DNA of 9,317 bases from an uncultured Ruminococcus sp. (GCA_902773035.1 CACYDB010000222.1:1-9317); one strand, 5' to 3'; shown: positions 1 through 6,703, numbered from the stretch's first letter. Program-made: numbers and translations. Notes: generated by a model not told the origin, from the letters alone.

Positions 1-79
1 CACAATTGACGGCGGAACCTACACGATCACAGGCTGGGGCGACGAAAGCACCGAAAACAAACTGACAGGTAAATGGACA
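1..79 (+). repeat. End of module copy 1, repeated at 580-658
   Basis: Bases 1-79 match 580-658 at 70 of 79 positions by direct comparison, a spacing of 579 bases (193 codons). Both encode TID(G/C)GTYTITGWGDESTENKLTG followed by a Trp and a Pro/Thr linker. The protein is therefore a tandem array of module plus linker, of which the window catches the tail of one unit and all of the next. The number of upstream units cannot be seen. Confidence 0.85.
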
Positions 80-1561
80 GCTCCCGCCACAACCGCCGCA
101 CCGACAACAACTGCGGCTCCCACTACAACGGCAGCTCCTACTACCACAGCGGCACCGACAACTACAGCGGCACCTACAATCACCGCTGCGCCCACTACAA
201 CAGCGGCACCGACAACTACAGCGGCTCCCACAACAACCGCCGCGCCCACTACAACAGTAGCACCAACAACGACAGCGGCTCCCACAACAACCGCCGCTCC
301 CACTACAACAGTAGCACCAACAACGACAGCCGCACCCACCACTACAGCTCAGACAGGCAAGACTGCATACCTCTCCGCGCCCTCTCCCTTCACTCAGGGC
401 GTAGAAGTCTGGTACGCGTACACATGGAACACTGCAGGCAATAAGTGGGTTAAGATTGAAAACAATATGGCGGCAGGACTTTACGATAACGTAATCTTCG
501 CCCGTCTCAATCCGAATCCTGAAAACAATGTTGTCGTACCCTCATGGGACGCAGTATGGAACCAGACCTCAGACCTCACCACAATTGACTGCGGAACCTA
601 TACAATCACAGGCTGGGGCGACGAATCCACCGAAAACAAGCTGACAGGTGTCTGGACAAACGCCCCGACCACCGCTCCCACAACCGCTCAGCCCACCACA
701 GCCGAACCCACATCCACAACTTCCCCGACAGTCGCCGCGGTCATTGAGTACAATCATTACAGCGTTGAAGCCGACGGAAGCGAAAGAGTCATCTACATCA
801 CCAAGGATGCGACCATCCCCTCAGGCGAACTCAGCGAAGCTCAGCTCAAAGCGATCGCCGAAGAAAATATGCCGTCGTTCAGGGATATGTACTATTCCTT
901 CTCGATTGATTTCATTACAACCGAAATTATCGGCGAGAAAACAGTAATCCATGTTGAGCTCAAAAAAACAGCCAAAACCTATACCGTTCACTACGAGAAC
1001 GGCGACATCTCAGAGGATTACACCCGAGGCTTCCTCGAGTATCTGACTCTCACCTCCGACCACGTAACAACCTTCCTCATCGACGGAGTTCCCGTCAAGC
1101 GTGGAACCTCACTCGGCTTGTACGCAAGCGGAAACATTGACGTCACCACCGACGATGATGAAGTGATCGGCAACACATCCTCTATCATTCTCACAAACTC
1201 AACAGTTGACTACAACTATATTCAGTTTGAAATGCTCGCGGGAGCCACCGTTACGCAGAACAACTTCTCGCGTATGGGCGTCGCGTATTCCAAGAGCAAG
1301 AGAAGCGTCGCAGATCTCGAAACCGCAATTAATACCTACACAAGCGGCAACGGAATTTATGACAAAATCGGCGTCCACAATTCAACAGTTAATACGCCGA
1401 ATTCCTCGGGAATGTATCAGTTCAGATTCAATCCATATCTGAATGTCAGCCTTGCCGACGACAGCACTCTCTACTTCTACTCCTTTGTCGTCACAAAGAA
1501 CGACGGAATAATCATCACCGATGATCCGATTTCCGTAAAGGTAAGCTCGATCCTTAGCTGA
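2..1561 (+). CDS. Partial modular surface-type protein with putative starch-binding modules and TTTAAP linker (5' end outside window)
   Basis: The frame is open from the left edge to TGA at 1559-1561, giving 519 residues of a longer protein; no start is visible. Residues 1-26 are the end of a first module. Residues 27-118 are a Thr/Ala/Pro linker. Residues about 120-219 are a second module (VWYAYTWN, YDNVIFARLNP, VWNQTSDL), and residues 220-244 are a second Pro/Thr linker. Residues about 245-519 are an acidic, beta-rich-looking region I do not recognise. The Trp/Tyr-rich module with YDNVIF and WNQT.DL resembles family-26 starch-binding modules of ruminococcal amylases and surface proteins; this is from memory, not a search. 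Such modules bind alpha-glucans outside the cell. I see no dockerin, LPXTG anchor or C-terminal membrane helix, so attachment and any catalytic domain would have to lie upstream. A hairpin terminator follows directly. The frame and stop are certain, the starch-binding assignment is moderate, and the C-terminal function is unknown. Confidence 0.8.
   Translation, partial: TIDGGTYTITGWGDESTENKLTGKWTAPATTAAPTTTAAPTTTAAPTTTAAPTTTAAPTITAAPTTTAAPTTTAAPTTTAAPTTTVAPTTTAAPTTTAAPTTTVAPTTTAAPTTTAQTGKTAYLSAPSPFTQGVEVWYAYTWNTAGNKWVKIENNMAAGLYDNVIFARLNPNPENNVVVPSWDAVWNQTSDLTTIDCGTYTITGWGDESTENKLTGVWTNAPTTAPTTAQPTTAEPTSTTSPTVAAVIEYNHYSVEADGSERVIYITKDATIPSGELSEAQLKAIAEENMPSFRDMYYSFSIDFITTEIIGEKTVIHVELKKTAKTYTVHYENGDISEDYTRGFLEYLTLTSDHVTTFLIDGVPVKRGTSLGLYASGNIDVTTDDDEVIGNTSSIILTNSTVDYNYIQFEMLAGATVTQNNFSRMGVAYSKSKRSVADLETAINTYTSGNGIYDKIGVHNSTVNTPNSSGMYQFRFNPYLNVSLADDSTLYFYSFVVTKNDGIIITDDPISVKVSSILS
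104..337 (+). repeat. Coding hexapeptide repeat (TTTAAP)13, 18-bp period
   Basis: Thirteen consecutive in-frame six-residue units (residues 35-112 of the partial protein) read TTTAAP, with three variants (one TITAAP, two TTTVAP). Synonymous codons differ between units, so this is an old protein repeat rather than a perfect DNA microsatellite. It is a flexible, probably extended and possibly O-glycosylated linker between binding modules. The low complexity keeps other frames open (GAAVVV on the minus strand); these are artefacts. Confidence 0.9.
221..328 (+). repeat. 54-bp tandem duplication inside the linker
   Basis: Positions 221-274 and 275-328 are the same 54 bases with one difference that I can find (G at 244, T at 298). 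Each copy covers three hexapeptide units, including the TTTVAP variant. The near identity, against more divergent neighbouring units, points to a recent slippage or unequal-crossover event that lengthened the linker in frame. Confidence 0.8.
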
Positions 1562-1569
1562 TACAAAGC

Positions 1570-1598
1570 TTGACATTAAGTAAATATAAATATAAAAT
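1570..1598 (+). promoter_or_regulatory. Putative housekeeping-sigma promoter of the mnmE operon
   Basis: A perfect -35 TTGACA (1570-1575) is followed by a 17-bp A/T-rich spacer and a -10 TAAAAT (1593-1598, five of six consensus bases). The expected transcript start is near 1605, inside the left arm of the terminator hairpin and about 42 bases before mnmE. It is the best promoter match seen ahead of the mnmE-mnmG-rsmG run. Confidence 0.65.
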
Positions 1599-1634
1599 AA
1601 TGACGGAGAGTTTTCTCCGTCATTATTCTTTTTC
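1596..1634 (+). terminator. Intrinsic terminator of the surface-protein gene
   Basis: A perfect 14-bp stem (arms 1596-1609 and 1614-1627) with the four-base loop GTTT is followed by CTTTTTC. It starts 34 bases after the upstream stop codon, as expected for a Rho-independent terminator. The -10 of the mnmE promoter overlaps its first three bases. Confidence 0.9.
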
Positions 1635-1646
1635 GGGACTGTTACT

Positions 1647-3014
1647 ATGAACAATACTGCAATAGCCGCAATTTCCACCGCTCAGGGCGAGGGTGGAATA
1701 GGCGTGATCCGTATCAGCGGCGATAATTCATTCGCAATTGCCGACAAGGTCTTTGAGTCGATCTCAGGCAAAACTCTTTCCTCTATGAAGGGCTACACCG
1801 CCGCGTTCGGATATATAAAAAATAATAACGAAAAGGTAGACGAGGCGATAGCCACGGTTTTCCGCGCGCCTCACAGCTACACAGGCGAGAACGTCGTTGA
1901 GCTGTCCTGCCACGGCGGACTTTTCATAACTCGCGAGGTACTCCGCCTTGTGCTTGAAAACGGAGCCCAACCTGCTCAGGCGGGCGAGTTCACAAAGCGA
2001 GCCTTTCTCAACGGCAAGCTCGACCTCACCGAAGCCGAGGCCGTAATCGACATAATCTCCGCCAAGAGCAGAGCCGCCGCGAGAGCCGCAATTCTCGCCA
2101 AGGACGGCGCTCTCTGGAAAAAGATAACCTCAATCAAATCGAAGCTTATTTCAACCGCCGCGCATCTCAGCGCGTGGGCTGACTATCCCGATGAGGATAT
2201 CGAGGAAGTGAGCGAGGACTCCCTCAGCCTTACACTCAGCGAGTGTATCGCCGAGCTCAACGCGCTTCTCTCAACCTTCGATAAGGGGCAGACAATCAAG
2301 GAAGGCATAGACACCGTTATCGCGGGCAAGCCCAACACAGGCAAAAGCACTCTTATGAACCTGCTCACAGGCAAAAACCGCAGTATCGTTACCGACATCC
2401 CGGGCACGACGCGTGACGTAATAGAGGAAACCGTCCTCGTCGGCGATATAATCCTCCGTCTCAGCGACACCGCGGGCATAAGGGAAACAGGCGACGCGGT
2501 CGAAAAAATCGGCGTCGATATAGCCAAAAACAGAGTCAATACCTGCGGACTGATTCTCGCCGTGTTCGACAGCAGTAAGCCCCTTGAGGACGACGACAAA
2601 GCCCTGCTCGACAGCATAGGGCAGACCCCGGCAGTCGCGATAATCAACAAAACCGACCTCGAAAGCGTAATCGACGAGGAATTTATCAAAGCAAAAACAA
2701 AGAACGTCGTCAAAATCTCAGCCAAAAACGGCGAGGGCTACGACGACCTTGTAAAGATCATAACCGAAATCGCGGGAACTGACAACTTCAACGCCAGCGA
2801 GGGAATCCTCTCAAACGAGCGACAGCGTCTCGCCGTACTCAAAGCGCGCGACTCTCTGGACGAAACCCTCGCAGCGCTTTCCGCGGGAATGACCTTCGAC
2901 GCCGTAAACGTCGGGATAGAGGAAGCGATAGAAAGCATCCTCGAGCTCACGGGCGAGAGGGTGAGCGACGTAGTAGTGGACAATGTGTTCCATAACTTCT
3001 GCGTCGGTAAATGA
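1647..3014 (+). CDS. mnmE: tRNA modification GTPase MnmE (TrmE)
   Basis: MnmE is a GTPase that works with MnmG to place the 5-carboxymethylaminomethyl (or aminomethyl) group on wobble uridine 34 of certain tRNAs, using a folate one-carbon donor, in the cytoplasm. The 455 residues match the usual family length. The N-terminal folate-binding domain opens with IAAISTAQGEGGIGVIRISG. The inserted G domain has G1 GKPNTGKS (227-234), G2 PGTTRD (252-257), G3 DTAG (274-277), G4 NKTD (334-337) and an SAK G5. The C-terminus is FHNFCVGK with the family cysteine at 452. The ATG fits the family N-terminus, but only a weak GGGA lies upstream, in a U-rich leader. It heads an apparent operon with mnmG (37-base gap) and rsmG. 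No key motif is missing. Confidence 0.97.
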   Translation: MNNTAIAAISTAQGEGGIGVIRISGDNSFAIADKVFESISGKTLSSMKGYTAAFGYIKNNNEKVDEAIATVFRAPHSYTGENVVELSCHGGLFITREVLRLVLENGAQPAQAGEFTKRAFLNGKLDLTEAEAVIDIISAKSRAAARAAILAKDGALWKKITSIKSKLISTAAHLSAWADYPDEDIEEVSEDSLSLTLSECIAELNALLSTFDKGQTIKEGIDTVIAGKPNTGKSTLMNLLTGKNRSIVTDIPGTTRDVIEETVLVGDIILRLSDTAGIRETGDAVEKIGVDIAKNRVNTCGLILAVFDSSKPLEDDDKALLDSIGQTPAVAIINKTDLESVIDEEFIKAKTKNVVKISAKNGEGYDDLVKIITEIAGTDNFNASEGILSNERQRLAVLKARDSLDETLAALSAGMTFDAVNVGIEEAIESILELTGERVSDVVVDNVFHNFCVGK

Positions 3015-3051
3015 TTTATATATTTATCTACTTATATAAACAGGTGATTAA

Positions 3052-4926
3052 ATGAACTATAAAGCCGGAGAATTTGAGGTAGCCGTAATCGGCGCGGGAC
3101 ACGCGGGAATAGAAGCCGCGCTCGCCGCCGCCAGACTCGGATGCCGAACCGTAATTTTTACAATCAATATGGACGCCGTCGGCAACTGTCCCTGCAATCC
3201 GTCAATCGGCGGCACAGCCAAGGGACACCTCGTCCGCGAGATAGACGCCCTCGGCGGCGAAATGGGCAGAACAGCCGACGAGTGCTTTCTCCAGAGCCGA
3301 ATGCTCAACAGGGGAAAGGGTCCCGCCGTTCATTCACTGCGAGCCCAGATCGATCGCCGCAAATACTCCGACACAATGAAGCACAAGCTCGAGCTCCAGC
3401 AAAACCTCGAGCTTCATCAGGCGGAAATAACGGGAATCAAGCAGACCGACTCGGGCTACATTCTCACAACCCGAATGCTCGCCGAGTACGACGTCAAAGC
3501 CGTGATCATCGCCACAGGCACCTACCTCGGCGGCAGAATCTTCATCGGCGAGGTAAACTACGAGAGCGGACCCGACGGAACCTTCCCCGCAGCGTTCCTC
3601 GGTCAGAGCTTAAAGGAGCTCGGACTACCGCTTCGCCGCTTCAAGACAGGCACACCCGCCAGAGTGCTCAGAAGCTCCATCGACTTTTCCGACCTCGAGG
3701 AACAGCACGGCGACGATCCGCCGATACCCTTTTCCTACGATACCGAGGATATGGGAGACAATAAGGTGATCTGCCACATCAGCTGGACAAATGAAAAAAC
3801 AAAAGAAATAATACTTAAGAACATCCACCGCTCACCGCTCTACGCGGGCGACATTGAGGGAGTAGGACCGCGCTATTGCCCGAGCTTAGAGGACAAAATC
3901 GTCCGATTCAGCGAAAAGAAACGCCATCAGCTCTTTATCGAGCCCTGCGGACTTGACACAGAGGAAATGTACCTGCAAGGTATGAGCTCATCCTTGCCCG
4001 AGGAGGTTCAAATCAAGTTCTACCACACGATCAAGGGCTTGGAAAACGCCGTCATAATGCGGCCCGCCTACGCGATTGAATACGACTGCGTAGACCCGAC
4101 CGAGATGAACGCGACTCTCGAATTTAAACGCTTCAAGGGGCTCTACGGCGCGGGACAGTTCAACGGAAGCTCAGGCTATGAGGAAGCCGCCGCTCAGGGA
4201 CTTGTCGCGGGAATCAACGCGGCTTTAAAAATCAAGGGCAAGGAACCTCTGATTCTCGAACGCTCAGGCTCCTATATCGGAACCCTCATTGACGACCTCG
4301 TAACAAAGGGTGCCAACGAGCCGTACAGAATGATGACCTCCCGAAGCGAGTACCGCCTCATTCTCCGTCAGGACAACGCCGACGTAAGACTCACGCCCCT
4401 CGGCAGAGAAATCGGACTTATCTCCGACGAGCGTTTTGAAAAGTTCAACCGCAAGCAAGCCCTCAAAGCCGAGGAGCTGAAGCGAATCCAAAAGACCGTA
4501 ATTCCCCCGGGGGATGAGATAAACAACATACTTGTTTCACGTGAAACATCTCCGCTCACCACAGGCGCTAAGCTTATAGAGCTTCTCCGCCGTCCGCAGA
4601 TAAGCTACGCGGATCTTGCGCCGATTGATAAAACCCGACCCGAGCTCGATGCCAACATCTTTGAGCAGGTCGAGATAGAAGTCAAGTACGAGGGCTATAT
4701 CGAAAAGCAGCTTCGTCAGGTAGAGCAGCTACGCAAGCTCGAGAACAAAAAGCTCCCCTCCGACTTCGACTACACCGAGCTCAACGGACTAAGGCTCGAG
4801 GCTCAGGAAAAGCTCAACAAAATCAAGCCGTCAAGCATAGGGCAGGCGTCAAGAATTTCGGGAGTATCTCCCGCCGACGTCAACGTCCTGCTCATCTGGC
4901 TTTCGTCCAAGAGGAACGATAAATGA
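3052..4926 (+). CDS. mnmG: tRNA uridine-5-carboxymethylaminomethyl modification enzyme MnmG (GidA)
   Basis: MnmG is the FAD- and NADH-dependent partner of MnmE in wobble-uridine modification. The 624 residues are normal for the long form. The N-terminal dinucleotide-binding motif is GAGHAG (14-19). The two conserved cysteines sit at 48 (CNPSIGG context) and 276 (RYCPSLEDK). The C-terminal helical domain that contacts MnmE and tRNA ends with GQASRISGVSPADVNVLLIWL. AGGTGA (3042-3047) precedes the ATG by four bases. The short gap after mnmE holds an 8-bp A/T inverted repeat (3015-3022 with 3033-3040) that may fold just before the ribosome binding site. The stop overlaps the rsmG start as ATGA, suggesting translational coupling. 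Codons 494-500 (LVSRETS) contain a parS site, so this stretch is partly shaped by DNA function. Confidence 0.97.
   Translation: MNYKAGEFEVAVIGAGHAGIEAALAAARLGCRTVIFTINMDAVGNCPCNPSIGGTAKGHLVREIDALGGEMGRTADECFLQSRMLNRGKGPAVHSLRAQIDRRKYSDTMKHKLELQQNLELHQAEITGIKQTDSGYILTTRMLAEYDVKAVIIATGTYLGGRIFIGEVNYESGPDGTFPAAFLGQSLKELGLPLRRFKTGTPARVLRSSIDFSDLEEQHGDDPPIPFSYDTEDMGDNKVICHISWTNEKTKEIILKNIHRSPLYAGDIEGVGPRYCPSLEDKIVRFSEKKRHQLFIEPCGLDTEEMYLQGMSSSLPEEVQIKFYHTIKGLENAVIMRPAYAIEYDCVDPTEMNATLEFKRFKGLYGAGQFNGSSGYEEAAAQGLVAGINAALKIKGKEPLILERSGSYIGTLIDDLVTKGANEPYRMMTSRSEYRLILRQDNADVRLTPLGREIGLISDERFEKFNRKQALKAEELKRIQKTVIPPGDEINNILVSRETSPLTTGAKLIELLRRPQISYADLAPIDKTRPELDANIFEQVEIEVKYEGYIEKQLRQVEQLRKLENKKLPSDFDYTELNGLRLEAQEKLNKIKPSSIGQASRISGVSPADVNVLLIWLSSKRNDK
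4533..4548 (+). other. parS: parS centromere site 1, inside mnmG
   Basis: TGTTTCACGTGAAACA is a perfect 16-bp palindrome identical to the parS consensus (TGTTNCACGTGAAACA) bound by Spo0J/ParB. It is read in mnmG as part of LVSRETS. ParB encoded about 3 kb downstream should load here as a CTP-dependent clamp and spread. Placement in the GidA/GidB region is typical of origin-proximal parS clusters. Confidence 0.95.
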
Positions 4927-5627
4927 AAAATCTTGTAAAAAGCGAATGTAAGAAAATCGGCATAGAGCTCTCCGATATTCAGGCGGAGCAGTTTGAACGC
5001 TACTACGAATTACTCATAGAGTGGAACGAAAAAATCAACCTCACCCGAATCACAGACAGGGAGGAGGTAGCGCTCAAGCATTTTGCCGACAGCCTGACTC
5101 TTGCAAAGCACTATGAAATTAAACAGAACGCGAAGGTGATCGACGTAGGCACGGGAGCGGGCTTCCCGGGAATACCTCTAAAAATTCTCAGACCTGACAT
5201 CAGCCTGACTTTACTCGACAGCCTTAACAAACGCCTCAACTTTCTAAGTACAGTATGCGCAGAGATCGGGATCGACGCGGAGCTTGTCCATTCCAGAGCA
5301 GAGGACGGCGGAAGAAACCCGAAGCTCAGAGAAAGCTTCGACCTCGCGGTATCGCGCGCAGTCGCCAGACTTAACGTCCTAAGCGAATACTGCCTGCCCT
5401 TTGTAAAGGTCGGCGGAGCCTTCGCCGCGATGAAGGGGCCCGACGCCGAAGAAGAAATCAAAGAAGCAGAAAACGCCGTCAAAATACTCGGCGGTAAAAC
5501 TATAAAATCCGACTTCTTCGAGCTCGGCTCGGCAGGAGGCAGAACAATCGTTATTGCGGAAAAGCTCTCAAAAACCCCAAGAGCCTATCCGCGCCAAAGC
5601 TCAAAAATAAAATCAAAGCCATTATAA
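4923..5627 (+). CDS. rsmG: 16S rRNA (guanine-N7)-methyltransferase RsmG (GidB)
   Basis: RsmG methylates N7 of G527 (E. coli numbering) in the 530 loop of 16S rRNA using S-adenosylmethionine; loss in other bacteria gives low-level streptomycin resistance. The 234 residues are of normal length. The SAM-binding motif is DVGTGAGFPG (74-83), the family motif SRAVA lies at 144-148, and the basic tail TPRAYPR...KPL is typical. The ATG overlaps the mnmG stop by four bases, with GAGGAA just upstream, so translation is probably coupled. The codons for GFPG contain the palindrome TTCCCGGGAA, a candidate Noc-site core. It is the last gene of the operon; a terminator starts six bases after its stop. Confidence 0.96.
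   Translation: MKNLVKSECKKIGIELSDIQAEQFERYYELLIEWNEKINLTRITDREEVALKHFADSLTLAKHYEIKQNAKVIDVGTGAGFPGIPLKILRPDISLTLLDSLNKRLNFLSTVCAEIGIDAELVHSRAEDGGRNPKLRESFDLAVSRAVARLNVLSEYCLPFVKVGGAFAAMKGPDAEEEIKEAENAVKILGGKTIKSDFFELGSAGGRTIVIAEKLSKTPRAYPRQSSKIKSKPL
5163..5172 (+). other. Candidate Noc-binding-site core inside rsmG
   Basis: TTCCCGGGAA is a perfect 10-bp palindrome identical to the central ten bases of the Bacillus subtilis Noc-binding site ATTTCCCGGGAAAT; the two outer bases on each side do not match. It falls in codons for a conserved protein motif, so chance or codon constraint could explain it. It is listed because a Noc-type protein is encoded 600 bases downstream. Confidence 0.3.
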
Positions 5628-5632
5628 ACAGG

Positions 5633-5666
5633 AGAAACCGACAATTTAACGTCGGTTTCTTTTTTA
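5633..5666 (+). terminator. Intrinsic terminator of the mnmE-mnmG-rsmG operon
   Basis: A 10-bp stem (5633-5642 with 5651-5660, core GAAACCGAC/GTCGGTTTC), an eight-base loop and a run of six T (5660-5665) lie just after the rsmG stop. This separates the operon from noc. Confidence 0.9.
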
Positions 5667-5681
5667 TAATCTAAAACATTA

Positions 5682-5760
5682 TATAATAATCGCTCAGGCT
5701 TCGACACTTTCTTTGAGCGCGCTGTGATATTATATAGTCACAGAGGGAGACAAGCCCTCC
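5682..5760 (+). promoter_or_regulatory. noc leader: possible promoter and dyad elements
   Basis: A perfect TATAAT lies at 5682-5687 but without a good -35, and a second -10-like TATTAT at 5728-5733. The latter sits in the middle of an inverted repeat with arms CTGTGA (5722-5727) and TCACAG (5738-5743). Two more small dyads are present: CGCTCA/TGAGCG (5691-5696, 5714-5719) and GAGGG/CCCTC (5743-5747, 5755-5759). noc needs its own promoter because a terminator precedes it, but I cannot choose between the -10 candidates. A repressor site over the second -10 is possible. Confidence 0.35.
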
Positions 5761-5777
5761 GCAAACGAGGTGATAAA

Positions 5778-6599
5778 ATGAATTACCTTTTAAAAAGCGA
5801 TAACAGAGTAGTGGAAATCCCAACAGTAAAGATTCGCCCCAACAGAACTCAGCCGCGAAAAATCTTTGACGAGGAAAAGCTCCGCGACCTCGCAAGGTCG
5901 ATCGAAGAAAACGGAGTCCTCCAGCCGCTGACGGTCAGGAAGGTATCCCAGTCCGAGTACGAGCTCATAGCAGGGGAGAGAAGACTCCGCGCCTCCGTGA
6001 TAGCAGGCTTTTCAAAGGTGCCGTGCATTATAGTAAAGTGCAACGACCGCGAGTCCGCGATGCTCGCCCTGCTCGAAAACCTCCAGCGGTGCGACCTCGG
6101 AATGTTTGAGGAGGCGAGAGGAATCTCCCGTCTGATCCGCCGCTACGGAATAACTCAGGAGCAGGCGGCGGGAAAGCTCGGCAAAAGTCAGAGCACAATA
6201 GCCAACAAGCTTCGCCTGCTGAATCTGACTTATGACGAACAGGATTGGATCGTTCAGGCAGGGCTTACGGAAAGACACGCCAGAGCGCTGCTGAGAATCT
6301 ATGACCAAGGTTTAAGACGAGAGGCTCTCTCAAAGATAATCGCGGGACATCTCAACGTCACTCAGAGCGAAGAGCTGATCGACGAGCTTCTGTACAACTC
6401 GGGAGCGGCAGAAAAAGCTCCCAAGGGCAGCCGCAGAGTTGTAATAAAGGATGTGCGAATTTTCATCAACACAATCAACAAGGCGATTGAAACTATGAAG
6501 CTCGCGGGAATCAACGCCGAATGTAAGCACAGGGACAGCGGCGACTTTATCGAGTACACTGTCCGTATTCCCAAGAGCAGAGCCGAGAAATCGGCATAA
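5778..6599 (+). CDS. noc: Nucleoid occlusion protein Noc (ParB-family CTPase)
   Basis: In B. subtilis, Noc binds many chromosomal sites and stops FtsZ rings assembling over the nucleoid. This 273-residue protein has the ParB/Srx-like CTPase domain with GERR (66-69) and NLQR (101-104), then a helix-turn-helix (124-148). The C-terminal region VRIFINTINKAI...EYTVRIPK matches the end of B. subtilis Noc, as I recall it. Position between rsmG and parA is the usual noc place. Specificity residues are Noc-like: Q138, K144 and R166, where ParB has R, T and G; the fourth (N149) is neither. ATG 5778 is chosen because GAGGTGAT stands before it; a GTG at 5724 would add 18 basic residues but lacks a ribosome binding site. 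Two things are absent: the N-terminal amphipathic membrane helix of B. subtilis Noc, and the LGKGLGAIF-type ParA-activating motif seen in ParB here. A parS-binding second ParB is less likely. Confidence 0.88.
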   Translation: MNYLLKSDNRVVEIPTVKIRPNRTQPRKIFDEEKLRDLARSIEENGVLQPLTVRKVSQSEYELIAGERRLRASVIAGFSKVPCIIVKCNDRESAMLALLENLQRCDLGMFEEARGISRLIRRYGITQEQAAGKLGKSQSTIANKLRLLNLTYDEQDWIVQAGLTERHARALLRIYDQGLRREALSKIIAGHLNVTQSEELIDELLYNSGAAEKAPKGSRRVVIKDVRIFINTINKAIETMKLAGINAECKHRDSGDFIEYTVRIPKSRAEKSA

Positions 6600-6611
6600 A
6601 CAGCTTTCCAC

Positions 6612-6630
6612 GCGGACGCCCTGCGTCCGC
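6612..6630 (+). other. Strong GC hairpin after noc
   Basis: Arms GCGGACGC (6612-6619) and GCGTCCGC (6623-6630) pair perfectly over a three-base loop, 13 bases after the noc stop. No T tract follows, so it is not a standard intrinsic terminator. It may protect the noc mRNA 3' end or assist the next hairpin. Confidence 0.5.
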
Positions 6631-6662
6631 CACTCATACCCATTTCCTTATCTAAACCCCTT

Positions 6663-6697
6663 GCCGAGACCGTGCCTATATTGGCGCGGTCTTTGGC
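6663..6697 (+). terminator. Possible weak terminator between noc and parA
   Basis: GACCGTGCC (6668-6676) pairs with GGCGCGGTC (6683-6691) with one G-T wobble over the loop TATATT. Flanking GCC/GGC pairs can extend it past a bulge. It is followed by only a short T-containing stretch, so termination may be incomplete. It lies just upstream of parS site 2. Confidence 0.45.
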
Positions 6698-6703
6698 TTA
6701 TAC

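Noticed and set aside
104..337. Possible CRISPR array
   Set aside because: The repeats are 18 bp, contiguous, without unique spacers, and in frame with a protein.
19..342. Open frame on the minus strand encoding repeated VVVGAA
   Set aside because: It is the reverse complement of the TTTAAP linker. The open frame comes from the repeat composition, and no ribosome binding site or downstream domain supports it.
73..444. Plus-strand frame rich in His/Asn/Ser/Tyr over the linker
   Set aside because: It is a shifted frame of the repeat. The real frame continues without a break from the left edge to 1561, and the conserved module is in that frame.
2398..2406. CCCGGG in mnmE as a Noc site
   Set aside because: Flanking bases (T before, CA after) break the palindrome beyond the six-base core. 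It is explained by the conserved PGTT codons.
3141..3764. Long Arg-rich frame inside mnmG
   Set aside because: It is a shadow of the mnmG frame in G/C-biased codons. mnmG has all its family motifs across the same bases.
6612..6630. Intrinsic terminator directly after noc
   Set aside because: The stem is perfect but no T tract follows, so it is listed only as a hairpin.
6012..6643. Minus-strand open frames across noc
   Set aside because: They overlap a conserved ParB-family gene, show no recognisable domains and have no credible ribosome binding sites.
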